A stretch of 64,000 nt of DNA from Schlesneria sp. Its GTDB lineage: Bacteria > Planctomycetota > Planctomycetia > Planctomycetales > Planctomycetaceae. The stretch spans positions 94,250 through 158,249 of the forward strand of contig JAQGHU010000064.1 of NCBI GenBank assembly GCA_028291515.1, written 5' to 3'. Shown piece after piece: positions 9,701 through 17,190 of the stretch. The notes beneath the pieces are model-generated. The model was not told the DNA's origin, did not search any database, and was given only the letters and a program-made list of their open reading frames with translations. Each line of letters starts with the position of its first letter. The first letter of the stretch is position 1. Made by a program: the position numbers and the translations under genes.

Positions 9701-11105
9701 AGATCGACGGAAAGTCATCGCGGCGACCGACGCCTATGTGGGGATCTGGGACACCTCGACGGGCAAGCTGTTGAAACAACTGCAAATTCCCAAACTGAAC
9801 GATAATGACACCGTTCGTCTGCTGACTTGCACGCCCGATTTTTCTGTCGTCGTGGGGAACTTAACCACCAACTATAGTCGCCTGACACTGCACTATGATG
9901 CCAACACCGTGGTCTGGGATGGTAACTCAGGCAAGATGCTGCGAATCCTGACTCACAAGGGCCAGAATGACTTCATCGCCATCTCATTGTCGGCCAACGG
10001 AAAGCGGCTCGCCACGACCAATGGAGGCGGAGCCCTCATCTGGGACACCGGCACCGGCCAGCAACTGCTCGCCGTGACGAATGACAACTCTGGCCGAAAA
10101 AAATCCGACCCTGAAGTCTCCAACCAGTTCACGAACAACGTCTGGAGCATTCGGCTCTCTCCCGACGGCAAGTTGCTCGCGATGGGCGATACCCTGGGAG
10201 TGAAACTGCTCGACTCCACTTCGGGAAAGTTGGTGCAACAACTCGAAGGACCGTATCGCTACAGCAGTGGGATTAGTCCGGGTCTGGTGTTCTCCAAAGA
10301 CGGCCGGATGCTCGCGCGGCTGGGAACCAGAACCAAGGCCGAATATGTCATTCCGATCTGGTCGACGCAGACAGGACAGAAGCTGTTTGAATTGCAGACC
10401 GACGCGTATGACGCGGCGTTCAGCGATGACGGCCAGCGGTTGGCCGTGGTGTTCTCGGACCTGCAGCAGGCCCTCAGCGTCTGGCAGCTTAATCGTGATG
10501 CGTCCGATCCAGAGCAGACAGAGGGCCCCGGACCAGAGCCGCGGCAGGACAAGGTCGAGCAAAACGGACACTATCGCGGCGCGACGGCGGCCCAGTTCAT
10601 CGACACTTTCAAGCCAACGTGGAGTGACGCGAAGCTCGGCATTCAATACGGCATCGCTCTCACCAAGCCACAACGGCAGTTCCGCAACGGTGAACGAGTC
10701 CCCCTGGTCGCGTTCTTCCGCAACGCGAGCGACAAGCCACTGAAGATCGATACGCGACCAGACTACTTTGGGAACACGCCGAATGTGACAGATGCCAAGG
10801 GAGCAGCAGTCGCATTGGAAAATGTCCCGCTGGTCGGTCACATCGCGCACTACGTCGAAACCCTCGCACCGGGCGAAGCGGTCGGCCCCTTCTACTTCAA
10901 CTTCGGACTCGGCGAGAACCCACGCCCCGGCAAACAGCATTGGCATCCGTACGACAAGGCACCCACACCGGGGACCTACACACTAACGCATTCGGTCCCG
11001 TTCAAAGTCGGTGGACCCAACAACGGCGACCCGTCAAAACCAGGCGAGATCACCAGCGGGCAGATCGACTTCGAGATCGTTGACACTGCCAAGTCCGAGA
11101 ATTAG
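6741..11105 (+). CDS. BlaR1/M56 family sensor protease with carboxypeptidase-regulatory and WD40-like domains
   Basis: This is a 1454-residue membrane protein. TM helices lie in the first 70 residues and again near residues 155-180 and 240-255. The M56 zinc protease motif HELSH is at residues 260-264, with the downstream ligand segment ERELAADD near residue 300. A TM helix follows at about residues 375-392. Carboxypeptidase-regulatory-like beta domains occupy about 420-900, WD40-like blades about 925-1255 and a final beta domain about 1283-1450. Classical BlaR1 ends in a penicillin-binding sensor; here that is replaced by these much larger periplasmic modules. The protein should sense an unknown envelope signal and relieve repression by the upstream BlaI-like protein. 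Family and pairing are sure; the ligand is unknown. Confidence 0.8.
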   Translation: MNTLSWIVDGSFSTRLTLALLHFLWQGCAGGLVVIVGGWLLRDAAARSRYLLNVATMLLMSACLPVTFLLLDAPDSGTERAVIAQSRESPAFDTKRPEPTKEQALPAGSDVVGSDEPSVAPDVTTPPRPKPVEVASNPVPQATQFPSLSSMLSASTFATLARWVAVLYLTGVTLILGRLLRGVWGGDRLRKMATPIKDAELLQMVRQQAHRLGLKVVPTIAWCEQISIPVVVGIITPMILLPMAVASGLTPSQLQALLLHELSHIHRFDPIVNLLQRIVEAALFFHPLVWFVSRRISIERELAADDMVLAAGWDRPLYADALVRVAELASSISGSDTARRATVLGASGTNPSEFKARVLRLLGEAPPPKLDLTRVGIAVTLLLLVVGGTIAWSQSNKPEQTAAPSKPAEDNAETAKPLEDEIVITGRVTDMRGDPIAKALVVYTLGYDPSTAKPHTLKDETDRNGAFRLAIKKSDIPTGLKLGPMGTVWAWSKGYAIGAACFDGSVDLKAGAQGKPVSIQLPNSSQSVFVVKTETGAPLAGATVIPKLVRVPNGTDPIDGYFGLYDRLPDVLLDNARRVTDATGRVVIDIVPRSRFHELEVHSKSHGTQSMRLTASTAEEILPMRAVSSVSGQLVDGPIEWMRGVRLYLVTSERETEGQAEVVTDQNGSFHIPALATGTLRISAHRDPQQPWRLVFGDQMRIAPGGEIDLTLRVAKGIPVTGRLVIQGGGEPVSQASISVNSGSLANSNTCTTDERGEFQTFVVPGDKADIQVINLSTHPGLTYPPRVHSRFTIPKDVDSFRIPDIEIPKAKAWTGRLIDQSGQPIAGKYVQAFDRATLQESPDRIYNQERLIHPVRTDADGAFKLVLRDDQIPNRWSALIKWDKEPGNAEDSLPAEIDSVDPLVLRVKLPDVTTTFKKPPLLLPDHWIVTAVGFDNDGKELVTASIQSFTTIRRWDLVNNKLISEIMLESDKHGRPLRGETLMLSADRRKVIAATDAYVGIWDTSTGKLLKQLQIPKLNDNDTVRLLTCTPDFSVVVGNLTTNYSRLTLHYDANTVVWDGNSGKMLRILTHKGQNDFIAISLSANGKRLATTNGGGALIWDTGTGQQLLAVTNDNSGRKKSDPEVSNQFTNNVWSIRLSPDGKLLAMGDTLGVKLLDSTSGKLVQQLEGPYRYSSGISPGLVFSKDGRMLARLGTRTKAEYVIPIWSTQTGQKLFELQTDAYDAAFSDDGQRLAVVFSDLQQALSVWQLNRDASDPEQTEGPGPEPRQDKVEQNGHYRGATAAQFIDTFKPTWSDAKLGIQYGIALTKPQRQFRNGERVPLVAFFRNASDKPLKIDTRPDYFGNTPNVTDAKGAAVALENVPLVGHIAHYVETLAPGEAVGPFYFNFGLGENPRPGKQHWHPYDKAPTPGTYTLTHSVPFKVGGPNNGDPSKPGEITSGQIDFEIVDTAKSEN

Positions 11106-11109
11106 TGCT

Positions 11110-11165
11110 CTCTGAATCAATTCCTCTCAGAATCCGTGTTCATCCGTGTCAATCCGTAGCTCAGG
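11110..11165. repeat. ATCCGTG direct-repeat element
   Basis: The gap between two convergent genes holds three tandem copies of a short unit (AATCCGTGTTC, ATCCGTGTC, AATCCGTAG). This resembles the dispersed ATCCGTG repeats common between planctomycete genes. No T-rich terminator tail is evident. Confidence 0.45.
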
Positions 11166-11168
11166 TCT

Positions 11169-12005
11169 TTATTGAATCCCCACAGCCTGCATGTAATCCA
11201 GCACCGCTTTCGCTTCGGCGATTTCATTTTCATAGTCGGGGAAGGGGCCCTTAGCACCTCTGCTGATCAGGAATGGAATCACATCCTGGTGCGTTTGATA
11301 CGACGCAGCAGCCGCTTCCAGAGGTGATTGACCTTCATGATCTTTCAGGTCGAAGCGAATGCCCGCCTCGTACAGTTGTTTCACCGTTTCCGCCTCGCGG
11401 CATTCGATCGCATAGAATACAGGATGAGTCCCACTGGGGGGCCACAGCGACTGATCGAGGTCCGCAGCCATCGTCTTCACCTTCGCCCACTTCTCGTCAA
11501 TGATCGCCATTTCCAGGCTTTCGAATTTCTTGCGCAATGCCGCCCGCTCTTTGGCTCGGTCCGAGGGTTGTTCGAGGCATCGCAGGAACTCACCAAAGGT
11601 CGCCGCGATCGGTTCGACACGTCGTAATTCAAATCCCGATTCAATGAACGACCACGCCGAAACAGTCCCGATCCCTTCTCCGACCACGGTCAGCAGCAGC
11701 ACGTTCTGTTCGTCATAGAGTCCCAGGGCCAGGTACTCCCGGGGCAGTTCCAACTCATCCCGAAAGTGCAGATTCATCGAGACCAGTTCGTACACCGACC
11801 TGGATGGTGTCGCAAACAACGAATACAGCTGTTCGATCTTGTAGTCGCCCCCATCCACCTTCAATGTCCGCGGCTTAGGCACGCCTCCATTGGTCTCTAA
11901 CAGAAAGTCCGAGTAGTCCTTCGGAAACTCCACTTTCAGCGCCGCCGCCGCAGCACTCACAACATCCGCCGACACCTTCGCGGGCGATTTAAAAGTCAAA
12001 GCCAT
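11169..12005 (-). CDS. SMI1/KNR4 (SUKH) domain protein with ankyrin-like C-terminus
   Basis: This is a 278-residue soluble protein. Residues 1-140 carry the SUKH pattern: EFPKDYSDFLLETNGGVP, a beta-rich core with a YLALGLYDEQNVLLLTV strand, then the FGEFLRCL closing helix. Residues 190-265 contain two ankyrin-like repeats (HPVFYAIECREAETVKQLYE and SPLEAAAASY). SUKH proteins often act as immunity proteins against nuclease or deaminase toxins (established for the superfamily), and ankyrin fusions fit that. No toxin gene is visible nearby. A remnant of a second copy of its N-terminus lies at 14849-14990. Confidence 0.8.
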   Translation of the reverse strand: MALTFKSPAKVSADVVSAAAAALKVEFPKDYSDFLLETNGGVPKPRTLKVDGGDYKIEQLYSLFATPSRSVYELVSMNLHFRDELELPREYLALGLYDEQNVLLLTVVGEGIGTVSAWSFIESGFELRRVEPIAATFGEFLRCLEQPSDRAKERAALRKKFESLEMAIIDEKWAKVKTMAADLDQSLWPPSGTHPVFYAIECREAETVKQLYEAGIRFDLKDHEGQSPLEAAAASYQTHQDVIPFLISRGAKGPFPDYENEIAEAKAVLDYMQAVGIQ

Positions 12006-12174
12006 GAGTGCATCCTCGATTGGGGGAGATTAGAAATGAACGGGACAAGGTTTGGCTGATGTCGAAATTGTTTCGCCCTTTCAGACAGCGCCGTGAAGCA
12101 TGATTTGATGGACCAGTTTGGTTCGATATCTTTGCAGCCCTTATTCCAGCCTTGTCACATTGGCCTCTGTCATC

Positions 12175-12267
12175 AGGCCTAAGGGGCCGGAACTTTACCC
12201 AGCCGGGGCCCTTCGGCCCCGGAACAGGACTTCTAATACTCTCTCTTGAGGCCTGAAGGGCCGGCCC
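12175..12267. repeat. direct repeats and GC hairpin between minus-strand genes
   Basis: A 16-base unit occurs at 12175-12190 and 12249-12264 with 14 identities. Between them lies an 8-bp perfect stem, CCGGGGCC at 12203-12210 and GGCCCCGG at 12215-12222, with a CTTC loop. The second unit runs into GGGCCGGCCC followed by TTTTATT on the plus strand, which is terminator-like in shape. Nothing else is seen in the 339-base gap from 12006 to 12344. Confidence 0.5.
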
Positions 12268-12344
12268 TTTTATTCACATCACTGAGCGAAGCACCGTTTT
12301 TTGTATTGAACGTCAGACGCAGCCAAACTCGCGCAGGGGGGCGG

Positions 12345-12905
12345 TCACTCGGCCACAGTGGCATCTGGCCACGCCGCCACCGCCGCCCGGAATTTCTGTG
12401 AGTCGTTTTCCAATAGCATCAAGAGTTCCAATGCCGCATCGACACTCTCGAGCGGCTTTGATTCCGCGGCCAGCCCGATGCGCAGACCCCCTTTTCCATC
12501 GGAATCGAGGCCAATCACCTTGGCTCGAAACGGTCCGTCGTCGTTCGGAGTGCCAAGTGTCCCCTCCAGTTTCACCGTCGTGGAACCGATGTCCGTCTTC
12601 TTCGTGACATGAAGCAACGGTCGTTGTTGAGCATTCTTCCAATCAGTGGCGCGCAAGTGTTTTTCGATCGTGGCGGCATCGGGATCCGGAATCTTTTGTG
12701 TTTCTCCGAACACGAAACCAACAGTCAGGTTGTTCTCCGGTCCCTTCGCTGCTGCGGATCCCGAATTGCCCGTGCTCGAAGTCGACGGTGTGGGCGCAAC
12801 CGGAGCAGCAGGTTTGGAACAACCCGCGATGGAAAAGGATGCGAGTAGAGCGACCACGGTGGCAAGAAAGCGGCTGGAATCGGGCATGATGGTCCTTAAG
12901 GCCAA
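12345..12905 (-). CDS. predicted lipoprotein
   Basis: This frame gives 186 residues, or 180 if translation starts at the second Met, which directly precedes a good signal peptide. The lipobox FSIAGC ends near residue 28 and is followed by a Pro/Thr/Ser/Gly linker. A compact domain of about 130 residues follows, with alternating beta and acidic segments and a C-terminal helix. It should be anchored to a membrane by its lipid. No family is recognised. The SIMPL-like gene ends-to-starts 21 bases upstream on the same strand, so the two may be co-transcribed. Confidence 0.65.
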   Translation of the reverse strand: MALRTIMPDSSRFLATVVALLASFSIAGCSKPAAPVAPTPSTSSTGNSGSAAAKGPENNLTVGFVFGETQKIPDPDAATIEKHLRATDWKNAQQRPLLHVTKKTDIGSTTVKLEGTLGTPNDDGPFRAKVIGLDSDGKGGLRIGLAAESKPLESVDAALELLMLLENDSQKFRAAVAAWPDATVAE

Positions 12906-12925
12906 GTAGGTAGTGTGAGTAATGA

Positions 12926-13633
12926 TCAGACGGGGTGGTCATTGCCTTGTTCTGCGTTTTCCACGGCAAAACGAATACGAAATTGCCGGGCTACTTTCGC
13001 TGGGCTAACTGGCAGACCGGCATAGGAGACGGTCTCTATCGGTTCCGCATCGATTGAGTCTTCTTCAACACTGTAGCCCCTGCCGCCATACGAAACGGAT
13101 CTCTCCGGGGTCCCATTCCTTGTCACAAAGTGCTCAACGACAGACAGCATCCCTCCCAGTCGAACGCCAAGTTCGTCGGCCAGCAAAGTGGCCGTCGTCT
13201 GCGCCGATCGAATGGCTTCACGCAGGGCATCGCTCGCCGACGCATTCGCCTTGTAAACGGGAACCGGACGTTGAAAAGTGAAGTCTTGTTTCACCCGTCC
13301 AAAGAACGAGTGGGGCAGTGACGCAAAATGCCTTTCCGTCGCCGCCATCGCAGACATCAGGACGTCCATACTCGTGTTGCGGATCGTGATTCGATGAACG
13401 ACAGTTTTCGTGGACGACCAGGTATTCTGCTCAGCCTCGCCGCCTCCTTCGCGAATCTCCGCATCGGTCAGGCCGCTCTTTCTCAGCGTTGCGAGCACAG
13501 CCTCTCGCAACGCAAGTGCCTCATCGAAGCAGATCACCTTTTTTCCAGTTGCTGTCGACAGAGCGAGCGTGGCTTCGAAAGCCTCGATTTCATGTTCCAT
13601 TCGGGCACTGGTCAAGACTTCAATGTATCGCAA
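12926..13633 (-). CDS. SIMPL (DUF541) domain-like protein
   Basis: This is a 235-residue protein. The TTG at 13633 was chosen because AGAGGAG lies 5-6 bases upstream; the first internal ATG is 11 codons later. The middle (NASASDALREAIRSAQTTATLLADELGVRLGG split around residues 130-162) matches the helix-strand core of SIMPL/DUF541 proteins. Unlike most members it has no signal peptide, so it seems cytoplasmic. SIMPL proteins have no agreed biochemical role. The 20-base gap to the downstream lipoprotein gene suggests an operon. Confidence 0.6.
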   Translation of the reverse strand: MRYIEVLTSARMEHEIEAFEATLALSTATGKKVICFDEALALREAVLATLRKSGLTDAEIREGGGEAEQNTWSSTKTVVHRITIRNTSMDVLMSAMAATERHFASLPHSFFGRVKQDFTFQRPVPVYKANASASDALREAIRSAQTTATLLADELGVRLGGMLSVVEHFVTRNGTPERSVSYGGRGYSVEEDSIDAEPIETVSYAGLPVSPAKVARQFRIRFAVENAEQGNDHPV

Positions 13634-13704
13634 GTAGACTCCTCTCTAATACAGAAAGATCGACTCCACTTATAGTCGCGTTGACTTGCTGGTTGAGCGG
13701 CCGC

Positions 13705-14349
13705 TTATTTCGATCCTCCGGCGCTCATTTTCGGACGCACATGCTTGTCGGAAAGTTCAACCAATTCGATCTGCGACAGATACCCTTTGATGCTCTGGTA
13801 TCGATTGACATCCCGAAACGAAAACATCGTAGTAATCCGATGTGGCACGCCGAGGTGAATTCCAAACGTCCCCCCGGCAGATTGCATTGGCAGCAACGGC
13901 GGCGGTTCGTCTTGCCACGCGAACATCACGTACGTGATGGATTGAGCCACGACGTCCTGTGTTTTCATGGGCTTCGCGAGTCTGTCGAACCACGTTGCGA
14001 CGGCAGGCAGGTAGTCCAGAGAAAACTGCCAGCGGTGTTGACGGAAAAGCTCACCGTCCGCACTGGGAAGCTCATTGATGGCCGTGGGCTGACCGAGCAC
14101 CTGATCAATCTCGACCGCAAGTTCCGAGAGCAATGGGTGCAGGGTCGAGTTCCATCCCACCATCAACTCAGAGGGCTGCGAGTAGATAATCGTGCATTTA
14201 TCGCTCAGGAATTGGGTACAGCGATCGACGATAGCCGTCGCACTCAAGCGACCAACCTGGTGGCCCCAGATCTGCGACTTTGGTGGAGAGTATCGAATCA
14301 TAGACGACCGCGCGATGGCACAGGTGACAGAACAGGATTTCATTTCCAT
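13705..14349 (-). CDS. hypothetical protein
   Basis: This is a 214-residue frame using the ATG at 14349, which has CGAGG 4 bases upstream. The frame stays open to a GTG at 14397 that would overlap the upstream gene by 19 bases. It has no signal peptide or TM segment. It contains a Trp-rich middle (HRWQFSLDYLPAVATWFDRL) and a C-terminal strand-helix region, and I do not recognise the family. Its position between a SIMPL-like gene and a DUF3806 gene, all minus strand, suggests an accessory cluster like those holding toxin-immunity proteins. Confidence 0.55.
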   Translation of the reverse strand: MEMKSCSVTCAIARSSMIRYSPPKSQIWGHQVGRLSATAIVDRCTQFLSDKCTIIYSQPSELMVGWNSTLHPLLSELAVEIDQVLGQPTAINELPSADGELFRQHRWQFSLDYLPAVATWFDRLAKPMKTQDVVAQSITYVMFAWQDEPPPLLPMQSAGGTFGIHLGVPHRITTMFSFRDVNRYQSIKGYLSQIELVELSDKHVRPKMSAGGSK

Positions 14350-14378
14350 TAAGCCTCGCAGGGCTTCGCCGTCCGGCG

Positions 14379-14843
14379 TCACCAGAACTTCCACCACGGC
14401 TTCCCGGCATCGGCCTGGGCGACCGCCTGGACCTGCTCCGCGATTTGCTTGTACGACGCTTCCAAAAAGTTCGTCTCACGACGTTCCCAACGCTTGGCAA
14501 CGAAGTTGGCCGGGTACACCAGCACGTCGCCTTTTCCGGGAAGCCCATGGACCGCCAAGTCGGAGCCCTGCTTGTCGCTGGCGATCACCCACGCCAGGCC
14601 GACGCCATCGACCAGGAACTGCCCGAATGCCATGCTGACGCAATTGATCGCGCCGTTGACCAACTGATCGTCCGTTGGTTCGGTGCTGAGCCACGCGGTG
14701 AAGGAGCGATCCAAAGCGGCCAGCGTCAACGGCTGGCCCGCGTCCGGCGGTGAAAAGGCCTCGACAAACTTCGACGCCACTTCGATCTGCGACGCGACCC
14801 AGGCACGCTCCTTATCGGTCGGTGGGCTAACCTTCTGCTCCAT
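14379..14843 (-). CDS. DUF3806-like protein
   Basis: This is a 154-residue cytoplasmic protein. The core (SMAFGQFLVDGVGLAWVIASDK, then a GSDLAVH strand and YPANFVAKRWER) matches the DUF3806 pattern of a helix, a Gly-Leu-x-Trp strand, a Gly-x-Asp turn and the P-x-x-x-VAKR segment. It ends in a Lys/Trp-rich tail KPWWKFW. The function is unknown. Its start lies 6 bases below the stop of the SMI1-like remnant frame, so the present upstream region was created by loss of that gene. Confidence 0.65.
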   Translation of the reverse strand: MEQKVSPPTDKERAWVASQIEVASKFVEAFSPPDAGQPLTLAALDRSFTAWLSTEPTDDQLVNGAINCVSMAFGQFLVDGVGLAWVIASDKQGSDLAVHGLPGKGDVLVYPANFVAKRWERRETNFLEASYKQIAEQVQAVAQADAGKPWWKFW

Positions 14844-14848
14844 GGTCT

Positions 14849-14990
14849 CTACTCTCGATCCTCGACCCCGGCGGTCACAGGGTTGCAGCGTGACGTTGAC
14901 TCCGGAAATTCGGCTTCGAGTGCTACTGCAGGAGCACTCACAACATCTGCCGAGATCTTCGCTGGCGACATGAAAGTGATGCGCAATCTG
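14849..14990 (-). pseudogene. SMI1/KNR4 N-terminal remnant
   Basis: Reading the minus strand from about 14984 gives ITFMSPAKISADVVSAPAVA followed by LEAEFPE. The intact SMI1 gene at 11169-12005 begins LTFKSPAKVSADVVSAAAAA followed by LKVEFPK. Similarity stops after about 29 residues, and the frame ends 12 codons later at 14849. The rest of the SUKH domain is missing, so this is the stump of a duplicated gene cut by a deletion or rearrangement. Confidence 0.75.
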
Positions 14991-15110
14991 TCGATTTCTT
15001 CACAATCACTCAAGCGACGTCTGTGAATATTTCGCGAGGACTCTTTGAATGGTCTGTTATTCTGTCAATGTTCAATCCGGGCAACCAGTCTCGTCAAGAG
15101 ATTGAGCTTT

Positions 15111-15752
15111 ATGACCTACAACGAAGTCACAACGATGAAGCAGTTCCCACAGCGCTTTGCGATGCAGATCGTGATTGGCCGCTTGATCCCGCTTCGAGCT
15201 CGATTTTCGACCGCTGTCTGGTTTCTATTCGGCGCGGTGTTGTTGAGCCTCTCTCAGAACATCACCTGGGCCTATATCAATGGCGGCGAGTGGCGCACGG
15301 ATTTTCGCGAGCAGAAAGCCAACGTCGAAGCCGGGGGATGGCACGCCACGTTTGCGGGTGACTTCCCGAATCAGAACCAACTGTGGGTCACCTTCTATCC
15401 CGACTCGGATCCGCCGAGTAACTTCGATCGATTCGTCAAACTCGTCGTCGCCCGCGCAATTGCCGAACTCCCGGCGGACCAGGTCGCTCGATTCAGCACC
15501 GAACATCGAGATCGCCTTGTGATCCTGGCGAAAGAGTGGCTGACCACCGCGAAACGGAAACCGCCCTCAGAGCCAACCATTCACACCCTCGGCCCCTTCC
15601 AATTCAAACTCGGCGCAACAAAAGTCCGCACCTGGTGGGCCACCGGTCGCAAAACCCAGATCGAGAAAACCTACGACCTGTTCTACCTCGCCATCACACT
15701 TGACGAACCCGCCTCCGCGATCAGCCCCAGCAACATCGGTCTGTGCCGCTGA
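15111..15752 (+). CDS. hypothetical exported or membrane-anchored protein
   Basis: This frame gives 213 residues from the ATG at 15111. A TTG at 15045 with AGGA upstream, or an ATG at 15135, are alternatives. An N-terminal hydrophobic segment (FSTAVWFLFGAVLLSLS) follows an Arg-rich stretch and should act as signal or anchor. The remaining 150 residues form an acidic and aromatic domain with conserved-looking WHATFAGDF and FYPDSDPPSNFDRF segments. The family is not recognised. A hairpin lies between its stop and the next gene. Confidence 0.55.
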   Translation: MTYNEVTTMKQFPQRFAMQIVIGRLIPLRARFSTAVWFLFGAVLLSLSQNITWAYINGGEWRTDFREQKANVEAGGWHATFAGDFPNQNQLWVTFYPDSDPPSNFDRFVKLVVARAIAELPADQVARFSTEHRDRLVILAKEWLTTAKRKPPSEPTIHTLGPFQFKLGATKVRTWWATGRKTQIEKTYDLFYLAITLDEPASAISPSNIGLCR

Positions 15753-15783
15753 CCCACAGTCACTGCTCTACTACAACACGAGC

Positions 15784-15805
15784 GGAGACAGGGACGCCTG
15801 TCTCC
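15784..15805. repeat. short hairpin, GGAGACAGG type
   Basis: Arms GGAGACAGG (15784-15792) and CCTGTCTCC (15797-15805) pair perfectly around four bases. The hairpin lies 27 bases before the FFHGWRRK-family start codon at 15832, so it would sit in a leader or close the preceding transcript. No T-tract follows. Confidence 0.5.
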
Positions 15806-15831
15806 GTTGTTCCATGTGGTATCATGCCCCC

Positions 15832-16197
15832 ATGAAAGAATTCTTCCACGGCTGGCGACGAAAGCTTGGATGCGTGGCGCTGGTGATGAGCCTCATCCTG
15901 ATGGCGGGCTGGATACGGAGCCTTGCAATGACGGATGTGTTCACACGCTGGACGAAAGGACCGAAGCAAGGATTGCTCATCGCAATCCAGTCGCGTGACG
16001 GCGAAATCGGATGGCGGACATTCCGCCCTATCGAGGTCGGCTTCGGGAATGGCTGGATCGCTTATCCAAACGTTCCACGATTACCATCCGATTTGAAATT
16101 CAACGTCATCCCCTACTGGTCGATTACAATTCCTCTCACGATCATCTCCGCGTACCTGATTCTCTGGAAGCCACGGAAGCAGTCATCCCCGATTTAG
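15832..16197 (+). CDS. FFHGWRRK-family two-TM protein (copy A)
   Basis: This is a 121-residue protein. The start is the Met of MKEFFHGWRRKLG, because every paralog in the window begins at this motif; the open frame extends further 5' without similarity. The Arg-Arg-Lys cluster is followed by TM1 (about residues 13-33), a variable loop of about 60 residues predicted outside the membrane, and TM2 (about 95-113) ending LILWKPRK. Positive charges on both ends suggest both termini are inside. Its first 60 bases and the bases at 16156-16172 are nearly identical to those of the other copies. The function is unknown. Confidence 0.75.
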   Translation: MKEFFHGWRRKLGCVALVMSLILMAGWIRSLAMTDVFTRWTKGPKQGLLIAIQSRDGEIGWRTFRPIEVGFGNGWIAYPNVPRLPSDLKFNVIPYWSITIPLTIISAYLILWKPRKQSSPI

Positions 16198-16275
16198 CCG
16201 GACAGTACCTGCTCGTCACAAGAATATCGCTCCGATATAGCATCTCCGTTTCCACTTCCACTGTGGCTAGGCGAT

Positions 16276-16833
16276 TCACGCGCCGTGGAGAAATATGGGG
16301 ACAATCGAGAACCATCTCTTCGCTTGAAACGATTCCTTTGCGACGAAATCGATGACCTCGCCGTTCGATTTCGTAACGCGACCTTTCAGAGTGATGATGA
16401 CATCCTCGTGTCGATCCAACAGACCATCCATCGTTTCGCCGACCGCTGCGTGGTCCCCGCGGGGTTTACCAGCCAAGGCATTGCGTTCCGCGCGAGATCG
16501 AAAGTTTTCCTTCCACCACATGGTCTTATCGACCACTTCTCCATCAGCGTATGTCAAACGTACGTCAGTCAATTCGAAGGAGTCAATCTCTCGATCGATA
16601 TCCATCAGCTGCAACGACAGATCATAGGGCCCCGTGCGGTGCTCATACTCGAACAGGATCGGGATGCCATAGGTTTGCGACTGCGGTGAGACGTATGCCG
16701 TCGACCTGATCCCGTCGACCAGATCGATGCCTCTTACGCCCCCGTATTCTCGACAATTGTAGACGTTGCAACACCCCGAGATCATGGCGCACGCCAGAAC
16801 ACCGCAGGCAATAAAAGTGTGCGTGATTCTCAC
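16276..16833 (-). CDS. predicted lipoprotein
   Basis: This is a 185-residue protein starting with GTG. The signal peptide ends in the lipobox MISGC near residue 21, followed by a Cys-rich CNVYNC. The mature part alternates strands and acidic loops, with a TYADGEVVDKTMWWKENF centre. No family is recognised. The GTG start overlaps the TGA of a 24-codon upstream frame in a GTGA arrangement. A strong AAGGAGG-like sequence 70 bases upstream does not sit at the right distance for this start. Confidence 0.65.
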   Translation of the reverse strand: MRITHTFIACGVLACAMISGCCNVYNCREYGGVRGIDLVDGIRSTAYVSPQSQTYGIPILFEYEHRTGPYDLSLQLMDIDREIDSFELTDVRLTYADGEVVDKTMWWKENFRSRAERNALAGKPRGDHAAVGETMDGLLDRHEDVIITLKGRVTKSNGEVIDFVAKESFQAKRWFSIVPIFLHGA

Positions 16834-16912
16834 CGGTAGGTGCTCAGGTCTGGCAGTGTCGTCATGCGAAGTGCGAATGTTGTCCGTTGCCGATTTACGA
16901 ACACCTCCTTTT
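16830..16912 (-). promoter_or_regulatory. strong Shine-Dalgarno sequence and short leader frame before the lipoprotein gene
   Basis: AAAAGGAGGTGT lies on the minus strand at 16912-16901, the best anti-16S match in this part of the window. The GTG inside it opens a 24-codon frame that ends in TGA overlapping the GTG start of the lipoprotein gene. The SD and this GTG are too close for normal use, so the true start is unclear. Translational coupling is possible; the rest of the gap to 17150 holds nothing I can name. Confidence 0.3.
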
Positions 16913-17150
16913 AGATTCGTTTGATGTTCCGCTCAATCGAATTCTCGAATGGCAATTTCGGGCCGGATTCTAGCGAAACGACGCAAGCTAACGCCCCGTC
17001 AGCGATTCGTGCGAACGTCGTCGAGTTCGATAATCGCAAATGGGGAAGGCGACCCGCAACTCGCCTTGGGTCGGCGGTAATTGCCGAAAGGATCTCAAAG
17101 GGAGTGAACTAACTCAGAGACGAAGTGGGGAACATCGAACTTGTTTCTTT

Positions 17151-17170
17151 CCTCTGTGCCTCTGTGTTTC
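17151..17170. repeat. single arm of the CCTCTGTGCCTCTGTG repeat
   Basis: This 20-base stretch matches one arm of the hairpin at 6513-6625 exactly over its core. No second arm is nearby. It sits 20 bases beyond the 3' end of the frameshifted family member. Confidence 0.6.
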
Positions 17171-17190
17171 TAACTTCTTCTTGAGTTCGA

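Noticed and set aside
9984..10946. Minus-strand frame of 320 residues opposite the WD40 part of the sensor protease
   Set aside because: Antisense shadow; the plus-strand frame continues through with clear repeats.
13489..14352. Plus-strand frame of 287 residues over the SIMPL-like and hypothetical genes
   Set aside because: It crosses the gap between two better-supported minus-strand genes, one of which has a SIMPL pattern and a good SD.
16921..17112. 63-residue plus-strand frame in the gap before the paralog cluster
   Set aside because: TTG start, no SD and no similarity; treated as chance.
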